A DNA stretch of 64,000 nt, from positions 117,783 to 181,782 of the forward strand of contig JAEUWC010000017.1 in NCBI GenBank assembly GCA_016786465.1, given 5' to 3'. Positions 1 through 8,307 of the stretch are shown here, in pieces. The first letter of the stretch is position 1, and each line of letters begins with the position of its first letter. The notes below the pieces were generated by a model. The model saw only the letters and a program-made list of their open reading frames with translations. It had not been told where the DNA came from and did no database searches. Position numbers and translations under genes: made by a program. This DNA is from Bdellovibrionales bacterium (lineage in GTDB: Bacteria > Bdellovibrionota > UBA1018).

Positions 1-641
1 AAACTTTCCGGATCGCTTTCCCTAAAGACTATTTCGACAAAGATTATGCTTCGAAGGAAGCTGAATTCACGGTTACCGTGAACGAAATCAAACAAAAGAA
101 GCTTCCTGATCTGAATGACGAATTCGCTAAGACCATGGGTTACGAAAACGTCGCGGACATGCGCAAAAAAGCGGAAGAACATCTGACCCGTGAAAAGACC
201 CAGGAATCCGATCGTAAAGTCCGCAGCGACCTTCTGGCAGCGTTGATTGAAAAGAACAACTTCGACTGCCCAGAAAGCCTGATTCGCGCGCAGACGAACG
301 CTTTAGCACAGGACGCGGTCGAAAATTTAAAGCGCCAAGGATTTTCGGAACAGATGATCAACGATGCTTTGCAGACCGAATTCGAAGGTTTGAAGAAGCG
401 CGCTGAAACTCAGGTCCGCGCAAGCCTGCTTCTGGAAGCTGTCGCCAAGAAAGAAAACCTTTCTGTGACCGCTGATACTCGGGAAGCCGAATACAAGAAA
501 ATGGCGGAACAAATGCGTGTCGATGAAGCGCAGATTCGCGACTTCTACGCCGGAAATGCTCAGCGCGCTGAAGATCTGGAATACCGCCTTAAGGAAGAAG
601 TGGCAGTTCGCTTCCTGATGGATTCGGCCAAGATCAAGTAA
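1..641 (+). CDS. tig: Trigger factor, C-terminal part (5' end outside window)
   Basis: Ribosome-bound chaperone and peptidyl-prolyl isomerase that meets nascent chains at the exit tunnel. The frame is open from base 3, so the gene begins before the window. The first ~25 residues are the end of the FKBP-type PPIase domain (FPKDY, EFTVTVNEIK), followed by KLPDLNDEFAK, the usual junction to the C-terminal chaperone arms. The remaining ~180 residues are charged, helical and without Cys clusters, as in the family. The GTG at 78 lies inside the conserved junction and is not the start. In many bacteria clp genes follow tig on the same strand; here the next gene is convergent, so tig closes its transcript with the hairpin at 673. 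Confidence 0.95.
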   Translation, partial: TFRIAFPKDYFDKDYASKEAEFTVTVNEIKQKKLPDLNDEFAKTMGYENVADMRKKAEEHLTREKTQESDRKVRSDLLAALIEKNNFDCPESLIRAQTNALAQDAVENLKRQGFSEQMINDALQTEFEGLKKRAETQVRASLLLEAVAKKENLSVTADTREAEYKKMAEQMRVDEAQIRDFYAGNAQRAEDLEYRLKEEVAVRFLMDSAKIK

Positions 642-650
642 GCCAAAGCT

Positions 651-1697
651 TTAGGTCGTCTTTGTAATATCCAAACGGGGTCCCGCTAGCGGGATCCCGT
701 TTTTTTCTAGCTTCTGAATCGCATCTTGCAAAATCGAATTCGCGATTACCGTCTGTCGCCCAAAATCTTCAACAGCGTAAATCAGTTTGTAGGGTAGCCA
801 AGATTCATGCGTGTCTGAAAGAAGCACAAAAGGCTTGGGATCTTGAAGGACTCCGGGTGCTGCCTGACAAGATTGGATCAAGGCGTCTCGAACCTTTGAA
901 TCGTTGGCCCCGTGAGGGATCCGAAAGGTCAATGCACGAAGCGGCGGATTGGCTCCGACCGAATAGTTGGTGACTTCGCCTTGAGCGACCATGCGGTTTG
1001 GGATGCTCAGGATTTCATCGCTCAGACCAACCAGCACGGTTGCTCGCCAGGAAATTTCTTCGACCCGGCCCACCCATTTTGTCGTGCCTTGACTGACTTC
1101 AATCCAATGACCGATTTCATAGGGCTTATCCAACTGAAGGGCGATTCCGGCAAAAAGGTTTCCCAAGGTGTCTTGCAGTGCAAGACCCAGGATCAATGAA
1201 AAGATCGCCGACGTCGCCAAAAGCGGAGCCAGTCGAATGCTGAAGACGTCACTTAAGATCCAGCCACCGATCAGAATGGATAAAAGAAGCGAGGAAATAT
1301 TAACCAATAGGACCGGTACGCCGGTCTTCATGCTGCCGATGAAAAGGTATTCGAAAACCAGGATCCTGGCCGTGCGGACGAAAACGACTGCGCCCATGAC
1401 GATGGTTGCAAAGCCCACGTAGCCCGCAATTCTGGGTGCTGTGTCGGTGTCTTCGCCGCCCAGGCGGCGAATCGCCAGGTAGGTCAAGAAAAGCGTCGTC
1501 GCTAGGACCAGATAGCCCAGCAAATTGATGAATAGCCTTTTGATGTTGCGGTGGCGGTCTTCTGAAACGTTCCGCAAAAAAACCAGGTAGATCAGGAACG
1601 CGGTCACAGCAAGTCCCGCGATGGCCAATGCCGGTTCTAAATGAATCAGGCCATCAATCTTTTCGAGCGGAATCCACGGCGTCGGTCTTGGGTTCAT
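651..1697 (-). CDS. MscS-family mechanosensitive ion channel
   Basis: Inner-membrane channel that opens under membrane tension and relieves hypo-osmotic shock. Hydrophobic segments lie at about residues 22-43, 56-78, 93-113 and 128-150, followed by the MscS pore helix (around 160-190) with the hallmark LGLALQDTLGNLFAG, and then the beta domain (PYEIGHWIEV, RVEEISWRAT, ILSIPNRMV). Length ~348 is in the range of the larger small-conductance channels. ATG at 1697 is preferred to the TTG at 1700. The start overlaps the preceding barrel gene by 44 bases, and with the NhaR-like regulator upstream this forms a leftward operon whose theme could be salt or osmotic stress (inference). The 3' end contains the tig terminator. 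Confidence 0.9.
   Translation of the reverse strand: MNPRPTPWIPLEKIDGLIHLEPALAIAGLAVTAFLIYLVFLRNVSEDRHRNIKRLFINLLGYLVLATTLFLTYLAIRRLGGEDTDTAPRIAGYVGFATIVMGAVVFVRTARILVFEYLFIGSMKTGVPVLLVNISSLLLSILIGGWILSDVFSIRLAPLLATSAIFSLILGLALQDTLGNLFAGIALQLDKPYEIGHWIEVSQGTTKWVGRVEEISWRATVLVGLSDEILSIPNRMVAQGEVTNYSVGANPPLRALTFRIPHGANDSKVRDALIQSCQAAPGVLQDPKPFVLLSDTHESWLPYKLIYAVEDFGRQTVIANSILQDAIQKLEKNGIPLAGPRLDITKTT
673..706 (+). terminator. Rho-independent terminator of tig
   Basis: Bases 673-686 pair with 689-702 over 14 positions (one G-U pair), immediately followed by a run of T ending at 706. It starts 31 bases after the tig stop. It lies inside the 3' end of the convergent mscS-family gene, so its sequence also encodes the last residues of that protein. 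Confidence 0.85.
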
Positions 1698-2859
1698 CAA
1701 TATTCTGCTTTTCTAGTTTGCTCATCGAAACTCGGAAGCCCACGGCTCCGTGAATCAAGGTCAGGGAATTTCCTTGGGTGGGGTTGCTAAAGGAAGCGTA
1801 CGAAAGTTCATAAAAAATGAACCAAGGCCGGTTTCCTTCGGCAGCAAAAAGGCTGGTTTCGTAACGTGCGCGAACATCGATGCCGTTTCCTAAATACGCA
1901 AACCGAATTCCCATCGCTTTATAATTGGAATTGATTTCTTTGGAAGCGCCCCCAAATACCAATTGCGGACCAAAAACGGACGAAACTCCGTACGCTGAAT
2001 TCGGCACCAGCATTCCCCAAAGAAGTGGGCCCAGTCCGATTCGCCAATCCAGGTTCATCCACTTCAGTTTTTCCAGCGCGTAGCTTCCTTGAACGCCTAC
2101 CCCATAGTAGCGAGCCAAGGGTAGGTTGCTAGCCGACGAAGAAAACGGAAGTGCCGTAAAGCGGAAAGATCCGATCAGTCGCCATTTTGGGTGAACGGGC
2201 ATCATGTAGTCACCGACCAACGCCAATCCGAACTGGGTCGTCGAAATATCAAACGGTTGTTCCGAATAGTTCGCAAAGTCGAATGCTGCGCCCAAATTCA
2301 AACCAGGCTTCGACGAACTTCCCAGTTCAGCGTCTTCGACTTTGACCCTCATCATGAAGGAAACTTCTGATTTTCCCTTTTCACGAAAAAGGCCGATCGG
2401 ATCCCCACTGACGCCAACGACGCTTGCGCCCTGATTCAATCTTCGCGCGGGATCCAGCGATTTAACGCCCCTGGGTACTTTTTCGGGGACTAGCGGAGAA
2501 TCAGGAGCCGGAAACCATTCGAACTGCTTAGGCATCCAGAAGTACAGATTCACTTTTCGGTTCTTGCCCGTTCCGCTGACCTTGCCGTCATACGGCCAAT
2601 CGTTCGGAACGGGTTTACCAGTCGGATCAAAAAATTCGATAAAGACGCGAGACGGCTTCGGCACGACTTCGCTGCTGTCAGTTGAAAGACCTTCAGGAAC
2701 TGCTGGTGATGGTTCTGAAGTGGGCGACGGCGATGCTGATGGACTAGCGATGGGCGACGGAGTGGGCGACGCTTCGGGGGTCGACGCCGGATCTTGGGCC
2801 CATGCGAAAGTTGAAAGTGAGTAGACTGCGCCTGCTAGTGTGATGAAACGAATCGGCAT
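1654..2859 (-). CDS. Exported protein, Pro/Ser-rich linker and probable beta-barrel
   Basis: Not a family I recognise. A signal peptide ends near AWA-QD (residue ~21), followed by a low-complexity segment of PSPS/ASPSAS type up to residue ~60 and then a domain rich in alternating hydrophobic and aromatic residues with short turns, typical of outer-membrane barrels (FRFTALPF, RIGLGPLLWGM, YEISYASF-like strands). The Pro/Ser stretch probably acts as a periplasmic or surface linker. It sits between an NhaR-like regulator (9 bases upstream) and an MscS channel (overlapping), so it is probably co-transcribed with both. Barrel assignment is inferred from composition only. Confidence 0.7.
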   Translation of the reverse strand: MPIRFITLAGAVYSLSTFAWAQDPASTPEASPTPSPIASPSASPSPTSEPSPAVPEGLSTDSSEVVPKPSRVFIEFFDPTGKPVPNDWPYDGKVSGTGKNRKVNLYFWMPKQFEWFPAPDSPLVPEKVPRGVKSLDPARRLNQGASVVGVSGDPIGLFREKGKSEVSFMMRVKVEDAELGSSSKPGLNLGAAFDFANYSEQPFDISTTQFGLALVGDYMMPVHPKWRLIGSFRFTALPFSSSASNLPLARYYGVGVQGSYALEKLKWMNLDWRIGLGPLLWGMLVPNSAYGVSSVFGPQLVFGGASKEINSNYKAMGIRFAYLGNGIDVRARYETSLFAAEGNRPWFIFYELSYASFSNPTQGNSLTLIHGAVGFRVSMSKLEKQNIDEPKTDAVDSARKD

Positions 2860-2868
2860 CCCTTAGGT

Positions 2869-3765
2869 TTAGGATACTTTAAATTCGTAGGATTTCATTA
2901 GTTTTGACGCAATTGGGTTCTCAATCTTCCGAGTTGCGGCAACCAACCACACTTCTTCGCTGATATTGGAAAGAGTCCCTAAGCTAACCAGCTTCTTTTC
3001 TTCAATCAGTTCTCGAGCAGCGGCTTCCGCGATGGGAATCAGGCCAACTCCGGCTGTGCCCAAAAGCTTCTGTACCGCAGTATCCTGTGTTTCAGCCACA
3101 ATGTCGGGCGATATTCCGTTGATCTTAAAGAAGTGGTCCATGTCGTGGCGAAGTTTGCTGTGAGCAGTGGGCAGAATAAAAGACTGGCCGTCCAGCGACT
3201 GCGGAAAGTTGGCCTTCAAGTTTTTCGAATCTTTGCTGCCACAAACAATGACGTCCAATGAAGCAATTCTTCGTGAAACAATTCCTTTTTCTTCGGTGAC
3301 CGGAGCAGGGAAGTTCGTCAGAAGTAGATCCAGTCGATGTGCGTTCAGTTCGCGAAGAAGTTCATCGCCTTTGCCTTCAAGAATAGAAACTGAACAAACA
3401 CCCGTCTGATAAGCGGCAAGAACCAGGTTCTGAATGATCGCTTTAGGTATGCTGTCCAGAGCGCCAATCTGGACGTGGATGCGATTTTTTGAAAGTCGAT
3501 CATGAATGGCTTCGACCATTTCATTGCCCATTTTGAAGATTTCGTTCGAGTAGTTCAGGGCGACTCGACCCGCTTCAGTCAGAACCAATCTACGGTTTTT
3601 TCGCTCGAAAAGTTTTTGCCCCAAAGATTCTTCCAACTGCTTCAACTGAGTACTGAGTGTGGGTTGTCCCAATCGGAGCTTTTTTGAAGCGTTCGCGATC
3701 CCACCTTCGGTGGCGATGGTGCGAAAATAGTAAAGGTGATGGTAGTTCAGCCAGTGGGTCATCAT
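2869..3765 (-). CDS. LysR-type regulator, NhaR-like
   Basis: DNA-binding transcriptional regulator. The N-terminal winged HTH begins LNYHHLYYFRTIATEGG and continues QPTLSTQLKQLEESLG, LFERKNRRLVLTEAG; the NYHHLYYF opening is characteristic of NhaR, the Na+/H+ responsive LysR member of enterobacteria. The effector-binding part follows from about residue 90. ATG at 3765 (or 3762) aligns with the NhaR start; the frame also has a GTG at 3774. The target is not visible, but the gene heads an operon with a barrel protein and an MscS channel, which would suit control by sodium or osmotic stress. No nhaA antiporter gene lies in the window. Confidence 0.88.
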   Translation of the reverse strand: MMTHWLNYHHLYYFRTIATEGGIANASKKLRLGQPTLSTQLKQLEESLGQKLFERKNRRLVLTEAGRVALNYSNEIFKMGNEMVEAIHDRLSKNRIHVQIGALDSIPKAIIQNLVLAAYQTGVCSVSILEGKGDELLRELNAHRLDLLLTNFPAPVTEEKGIVSRRIASLDVIVCGSKDSKNLKANFPQSLDGQSFILPTAHSKLRHDMDHFFKINGISPDIVAETQDTAVQKLLGTAGVGLIPIAEAAARELIEEKKLVSLGTLSNISEEVWLVAATRKIENPIASKLMKSYEFKVS

Positions 3766-4035
3766 GGAAAGCACCCTATGGGATACTTCCTTTAAAACAA
3801 AGATTTTTTATCAAATATTCTGGAAACTAGAATGATTCGGTTTGATCAAATTCCAGACAGGTGCCTGACATCGGGTCAGATTTTCCAAGCTTGGTTATAA
3901 AAAACGTTAATTTGTTCAATAAGTTACGACGATCGGGATCCCTGAATTCGATGGCACAACGGCTGCAATAACTAGATACAACAATTTGAAAGCTTGTTCC
4001 TGACCCCCCTTCCCCCTAACCCCTAAGGAACAAAG
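3766..4035. other. Intergenic stretch without a gene
   Basis: About 270 bases with no ORF of convincing composition. It must hold the promoter of the NhaR-like gene near 3780-3830. A TATAAA at 3896-3901 and a C-rich run around 4005-4020 precede the hairpin at 4036, so a short plus-strand RNA is possible, but no good -35 element is placed correctly. Confidence 0.4.
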
Positions 4036-4076
4036 AAAAGGCCAGGTTCCCCCCCACCTGGCCTTTTCGCTTTTTT
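4036..4076. terminator. Bidirectional terminator hairpin
   Basis: A perfect 12-bp stem (4036-4047 with 4056-4067) with a C/T loop. Read leftward it follows the stop of the family-1 glycosidase within 8 bases and has a TTTTCTTTG tail; read rightward it has TTTTCGCTTTTTT. It most likely ends the glycosidase transcript. Confidence 0.8.
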
Positions 4077-5448
4077 ATCGGCGGATTGAATTCTGTGTCG
4101 CGAAATTCTTAAAAAGTTCGGCGCTAGGTCGAGCCCGGCGGTTCAGCGTCGAATAGTCCACTTCAAAAAGACCAAAGCGCGGGCCGAAGCCGTGGATCCA
4201 CTCGAAATTATCCAAAAGCGACCAATGGCAATAGGACTGAACGGGGACGCCGGAATCAATGGCCCGGGCAACTGCTTGCACATGGGTCCTTAAATAGTCT
4301 TGGCGCTTCAGATCAGTGGCGTCGTCGACACCGTTCTCGGTGATCAGAATAGGAAGAGAATACTTGCGATAGGCCTGCTTCAGAATCTTTTCCAAACCAT
4401 CTGGATAGCTTTCCCAATTGGCGGGCGAATACATCCTTTCTAGGAAGTCTCCATCGGAAGGCTTGGGCTTGCCCTTCGCTGCGCGCATCACAGCGCCCGA
4501 GTGAATCCGGTCGCGAGTGTAGTAGTTGATTCCCAAGTAGTCTTGGGTGCCACGCAGGCCCTGGATTTCCACATCGATCGACACCATCTGCGGAATCTTC
4601 ATCTTCAAACGGCCCGTTTTCAGCGCATTGGGAAAAGCCCAGTTCCAAGCATCTTCCAGAATCTGTGCGGTCAGCTGATCCACCGGGTTCAGCTTTCGCT
4701 TCGCTTGGAAAAGACGAAGGTGGTTAGCGGTTCCGACTTGAACTTCAGTCTTCGACTTCTTTGCTTCTTCCTTTAGTGCCGCATAAGCGGCCGCATGCGA
4801 TTTCAAAAGGCCGATCAACACCGGCGCAATGTCTTGCATCGGGCGCTTTTCTTGGGGCGGGACATTCCCAAGAAAGTAGCCGCCCATGATGTGAACCATG
4901 GGTTCGTTGATGGTAATGAAAAATCGAGCTTTTGGGGCAATTTTCGATCGAACCAGACGGGCGAAATCGGCGAATGCCTTAGGGGCACCTTCCCACTCCC
5001 AGCCGCCTTTGTTTCGAAACCAAAGCGGTGAAACAAAATGATGAAGGGTGATCAAGGGTTCAATTCCAGCGGCTTCAAGCTGAAGCACTTGATCTTGATA
5101 ATGTTTCACTTCGGCAGCGTCGATGACCCCTTCCTTTGGTTCGACCCGGGACCATTCCACTGAAAAACGATAGCTGTTCGCACCGATGCTTTTCATCAGA
5201 GCAATGTCTTCCGATACACGCGTATAAGAACCCGCAGCTAGTCCTGACTTCTGCCCGCCCGAAATCGCGCCGGGTTGTTTTTCAAATTCCCACCAATCGC
5301 TATGGACATTGTTCCCTTCGATCTGATGTCCGGCGGTGGCCGTGCACCATTTGAAGTCCTTTGGAAACACGATGGTCTTGGGTTTTGCTGCATGCGCAAA
5401 GGGATTCAGCGCGAAAAAAACCAAAATTCGGGCAACTTCGATTGTCAT
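4075..5448 (-). CDS. Exported family-1 glycoside hydrolase (beta-glucosidase type)
   Basis: Retaining beta-glycosidase that releases the terminal sugar from beta-glucosides or related glycosides. The TIM barrel begins FPKDFKWCTATAGHQIEG; the acid/base glutamate is E182 in TINEP and the nucleophile is E371 in ITENG, both at family positions; the substrate-binding segments QIEG and the C-terminal NFEW (DNFEWIHGFGPRFGL) are also present. A short hydrophobic N-terminus ending in AHAA suggests export, unusual for family 1, which is mostly cytoplasmic. Length 457 is normal. Ten bases separate it from the upstream mutT-like gene, so the two probably share a transcript that ends at the hairpin beside its stop codon. 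Confidence 0.92.
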   Translation of the reverse strand: MTIEVARILVFFALNPFAHAAKPKTIVFPKDFKWCTATAGHQIEGNNVHSDWWEFEKQPGAISGGQKSGLAAGSYTRVSEDIALMKSIGANSYRFSVEWSRVEPKEGVIDAAEVKHYQDQVLQLEAAGIEPLITLHHFVSPLWFRNKGGWEWEGAPKAFADFARLVRSKIAPKARFFITINEPMVHIMGGYFLGNVPPQEKRPMQDIAPVLIGLLKSHAAAYAALKEEAKKSKTEVQVGTANHLRLFQAKRKLNPVDQLTAQILEDAWNWAFPNALKTGRLKMKIPQMVSIDVEIQGLRGTQDYLGINYYTRDRIHSGAVMRAAKGKPKPSDGDFLERMYSPANWESYPDGLEKILKQAYRKYSLPILITENGVDDATDLKRQDYLRTHVQAVARAIDSGVPVQSYCHWSLLDNFEWIHGFGPRFGLFEVDYSTLNRRARPSAELFKNFATQNSIRR

Positions 5449-5458
5449 AAAGTACTTC

Positions 5459-5878
5459 CTAGCGCGCGCGGTCCATCAAAAGTCGAACGGCCGGCAGATC
5501 AGCGGGTGCCCATTCGTAGTGCTTCAGGTCTTCAACCATCGCCCATTCTACGCGGTCGTGGCTTTCAAAAATCGTTGGGACTTCAGATTCTTCGCCCAGT
5601 GAACAAAGAAAGACGTCCATTTCGATTTCACTTTGTGGGTACCGGTGCTGGATCTTGATCAGGTTTTCTTGAACCGACACGGTCTTCAATCCCAATTCTT
5701 CATTCAATTCGCGCTTCAGGCACTGTTCAGAAGTTTCGTTCTTTTCGATCTTCCCGCCCGGGAATTCCCAAAAGCCTTCCAAATTCTTACCCGGCTTTCG
5801 ACGCGCAATCAGGATGCGACCATTGCAAACAATAGCCGCTGCAGCGATCCGGTACTTGGGAAGTTTGGGCTGTGACAT
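5459..5878 (-). CDS. MutT-like Nudix hydrolase
   Basis: Pyrophosphohydrolase of the type that removes 8-oxo-dGTP from the nucleotide pool and so prevents A:T to C:G changes. The Nudix box is complete: GGKIEKNE, seven residues, then RELNEELGL. IARRKPGKNLEGFWEFPGG before it is the typical MutT lead-in, and the length (139) matches a single Nudix domain. The start ATG at 5878 lies 60 bases from the divergent oxygenase gene. It is followed closely by the glycosidase gene, with no obvious functional link. The exact nucleotide substrate cannot be read from sequence. Confidence 0.9.
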   Translation of the reverse strand: MSQPKLPKYRIAAAAIVCNGRILIARRKPGKNLEGFWEFPGGKIEKNETSEQCLKRELNEELGLKTVSVQENLIKIQHRYPQSEIEMDVFLCSLGEESEVPTIFESHDRVEWAMVEDLKHYEWAPADLPAVRLLMDRAR

Positions 5879-5938
5879 TTCTTATCGTATCGCAGTTGAA
5901 ACTGGCAAAATCAACCCCTGTTTGCTAACAAAACGCCC

Positions 5939-6538
5939 ATGGATTTCAACTGGTTAGACCGACTTCAGGCCGAAGGTTTCGCGGTCGTCGATGATTTCTT
6001 GGATGCCGACGTAGCCCATGGCCTTTGGCAATCCGCAAGGCGTTTGAAATCGGAAGGGCGCTTTCGTGGCGCCGGCATCGGCCAGGGTTCTGACCACCAG
6101 GTTCAGAAAAGAATTCGTGGCGATGAAGTCCTTTGGTGGGATGGCAAAATGGGTCCGATCGAATCGAAGTTTTCAGATCGATTGACCGAAGTCAAACAGG
6201 CCATCAATCAAGATTGGTTTTTGGGTCTTTGGGAATGGGAAGGGCATTACGCCTGTTACGCGCCCGGGACGTACTATGAAAAGCATGTGGATCCGTTTCG
6301 CGAAGATGATTCGCGCGTGCTTTCGACGATCACCTATTTGAATCCGGATTGGCAAAAAGAAGATGGGGGCGAATTGGTGATTTATCCAACTTCGCATCCC
6401 GAAGGCCTTAAGATCGAACCCAAGGCAGGACGCCTGGTTGTTTTCTTTTCTGAAAAACTTCCTCACGAAGTCTTGAAAACCAGGCGCGACCGCTACAGCA
6501 TCACGGGCTGGTTCAAAAAACGGAAGGTTCAACGATGA
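5939..6538 (+). CDS. 2-oxoglutarate/Fe(II)-dependent oxygenase (prolyl-4-hydroxylase type)
   Basis: Probable hydroxylase using 2-oxoglutarate, O2 and Fe(II). The facial triad is visible: H116 and D118 in KHVDPF, and H176 in LPHEV; R185 in RDRYSITGWF is the expected 2-oxoglutarate ligand. GGELVIYP and GRLVVFFS are conserved strands of the jelly roll. Length 199 matches bacterial P4Hc-like enzymes of the group resembling eukaryotic PHD/Tpa1. The protein substrate is unknown; ribosomal or translation factors are known targets in this superfamily. The last four bases overlap the start of the CofE-like gene (ATGA), implying translational coupling. Confidence 0.88.
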   Translation: MDFNWLDRLQAEGFAVVDDFLDADVAHGLWQSARRLKSEGRFRGAGIGQGSDHQVQKRIRGDEVLWWDGKMGPIESKFSDRLTEVKQAINQDWFLGLWEWEGHYACYAPGTYYEKHVDPFREDDSRVLSTITYLNPDWQKEDGGELVIYPTSHPEGLKIEPKAGRLVVFFSEKLPHEVLKTRRDRYSITGWFKKRKVQR

Positions 6539-7251
6539 AAGCCACAGCGGTAAGAACACGCATTTTGAAGCGGGGCGAAGATCTTTTTGATTTCATCGTG
6601 GAAGGCACGCGCCCACCGTCGGACGCAAGCATTCTGGCGGTCACATCGAAGATCGCTTCGATTGCCGAAGAACGAATCGTTCCAAAGAAGGATATAGAAA
6701 AGCTGGACCTGATCAAGCGTGAAGCCGATGTCTATCTGGGCGAGATCATGGCGGGCGTTTCGTTGACCATCAAGGAAGGGCTTTTTATTCCGTCGGCGGG
6801 AATTGATGAATCCAACGCGGATGGTGAATATTATATTCTGTATCCCGAACGGCCAGCTGATTTGACCCGCCTTCTTTGGACCAGACTTAAAAAGCATTGG
6901 GGCTTAAAGAATTTTGGATTGATTTTAACCGATTCGCATACGCACCCGTTGCGCCGTGGGGTGACGGGAATTGCACTTTCTTCATTTGGATTTGACCCGG
7001 TTCACGAATTGGTGGGCGAACCGGACCTTTTTGGAAAACCTTTCAAGTACAGCGCCGTCAACGTCGTGGATTCTTTGGCGACGACGGCGGCCCTGATGAT
7101 GGGTGAAGGAAAAGAATCAAGTCCGCTGGCTTGGATTGAATCGGCACCTGTGCGCTTCAAAGATGTTCCTGAAACCCAAGTCTCGATTGCGATGGAAAAA
7201 GATCTTTACCTTCCGATTTACAAATCCCTGATCGAGAAATCCAAGCGATGA
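6535..7251 (+). CDS. CofE-like gamma-glutamyl ligase family protein
   Basis: Related to coenzyme F420-0:L-glutamate ligase. Recognisable segments are LAVTSKIASIAEERIVP (family: SKivSkaEgr), a GLFIPSAGIDESNADGEYYILYP stretch shortened here as GIDESNADG..YILYP (family: vapsAGID.SNv...y), LTDSHTHPLRRGVTGIAL and the C-terminal DSLATTAALMMGEG. The shared fold binds GTP and metals. No other F420 gene (cofC, cofD, fbiC) is in the window, and many bacteria without F420 carry such homologues with undefined roles, so the substrate is open. It is ATGA-coupled to the oxygenase before it and to the oxidoreductase after it. Confidence 0.8.
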   Translation: MKATAVRTRILKRGEDLFDFIVEGTRPPSDASILAVTSKIASIAEERIVPKKDIEKLDLIKREADVYLGEIMAGVSLTIKEGLFIPSAGIDESNADGEYYILYPERPADLTRLLWTRLKKHWGLKNFGLILTDSHTHPLRRGVTGIALSSFGFDPVHELVGEPDLFGKPFKYSAVNVVDSLATTAALMMGEGKESSPLAWIESAPVRFKDVPETQVSIAMEKDLYLPIYKSLIEKSKR

Positions 7252-8297
7252 ATCCCGTCAAAGTAGGCCTGATTGGCTATGGACTTTCAGGGCGCGTCTT
7301 TCATGCACCTTTCTTGAAGAAGCTTCCTGAATTTCAAGTGACCCAAGTTTTTTCATCGCGTGAAAAAGAAGTACGCTTCGATTTTCCAGACGCCTCGAAA
7401 ACGAAATTGGCGGCGTCGGTTGATGACCTATTGAAAAGTGATGTGGATTTGGTCGTGATCACGTCTCCGAATACGGAACACTATTCGCAGGCGAAGGCCG
7501 CGCTTCAGTTGGGCAAACATGTCCTTTTGGAAAAGCCGTTTGTCGCAAAGTTATCCGAAGCAGAAGAATTGATGGCCCTGGCAGAACAGAAGAAAAAGGT
7601 TCTGTCTGTCTTTCATAATCGCCGCTTTGATGGCGATTTCATTTGGATGAAGGAAGCCTTGCGTGGCGGACGTTTCGGTGACTGGACTTTTTTTGAAAGT
7701 CGATTTGATCGCTTTCGTCCCTTGCTTCCAGCCGTCGAACAACGCCGGTGGCGCGATCAACCCTTATCCATGAGCGGAGTCTTCTGGGACCTGGGACCCC
7801 ATCTGATTGATCAAGCCATTTGCCTTTTAGGTTTTCCCAAAGACATTCAGCTTCGACTTTTATTTCAACGCGCGGGGGCCACGGTGGACGATGGTTTCAT
7901 TCTGCACTTGGGATATGGAAATCAAAGCCATGGGACGTCGAAGCTAGCTGTCTTAAGCGCGGGTTCGGTAGTCGCCTTTCCAGAATTTCGCATGCGACTG
8001 GATGCGGCAAAAGGCGGAGCGCAGATCATCGGAATGGATGGTCAAGAAGAGTCCCTTCGTACGGGTCAGGGCCAGGCGATACGGCAAAAACTAAGAACTT
8101 TTGATGGGGATTCCAACCAGGAATCTGATATTCCAGTGGGAGATTACACGCAGTTTTATCAAGGGATAGCCGAAGCCATTTTGTATGGCAAAGACGCACC
8201 CGTTACGGCCCAGGAAGCCGCCGATGTGGTCCAGATCATGGAGTTAGCAATTCGGTCGCATCATCTGGGTCAAAGACTGCCGGTTCGATCGTTGTAA
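7248..8297 (+). CDS. Gfo/Idh/MocA-family oxidoreductase
   Basis: NAD(P)-dependent dehydrogenase acting on a sugar or polyol-like substrate. The Rossmann motif is at the N-terminus (VKVGLIGYGLSGRVFHAPFL), followed by the family's NTEHYSQAKAAL and LLEKPF; the lysine of EKP is the usual catalytic or cofactor-contacting residue. The C-terminal half begins with FHNRRFDGDF and GVFWDLGPHLIDQA, where the conserved GPH..D motif lies. Length 349 is normal. It closes the ATGA-coupled trio oxygenase, CofE-like, oxidoreductase, so the three could act on one small molecule (inference). YdgJ-type members have the same HAPF opening. Confidence 0.9.
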   Translation: MNPVKVGLIGYGLSGRVFHAPFLKKLPEFQVTQVFSSREKEVRFDFPDASKTKLAASVDDLLKSDVDLVVITSPNTEHYSQAKAALQLGKHVLLEKPFVAKLSEAEELMALAEQKKKVLSVFHNRRFDGDFIWMKEALRGGRFGDWTFFESRFDRFRPLLPAVEQRRWRDQPLSMSGVFWDLGPHLIDQAICLLGFPKDIQLRLLFQRAGATVDDGFILHLGYGNQSHGTSKLAVLSAGSVVAFPEFRMRLDAAKGGAQIIGMDGQEESLRTGQGQAIRQKLRTFDGDSNQESDIPVGDYTQFYQGIAEAILYGKDAPVTAQEAADVVQIMELAIRSHHLGQRLPVRSL

Positions 8298-8307
8298 GGG
8301 GGCGACC

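Noticed and set aside
2564..2824. Plus-strand ORF of Gly/Asp/Val type
   Set aside because: It is the complement of the Pro/Ser linker of the minus-strand exported protein.
3832..4070. Possible small RNA on the plus strand ending at the 4036-4076 hairpin
   Set aside because: TATAAA at 3896 has no -35 partner at the right distance, and the hairpin is fully explained as the terminator of the leftward glycosidase gene.
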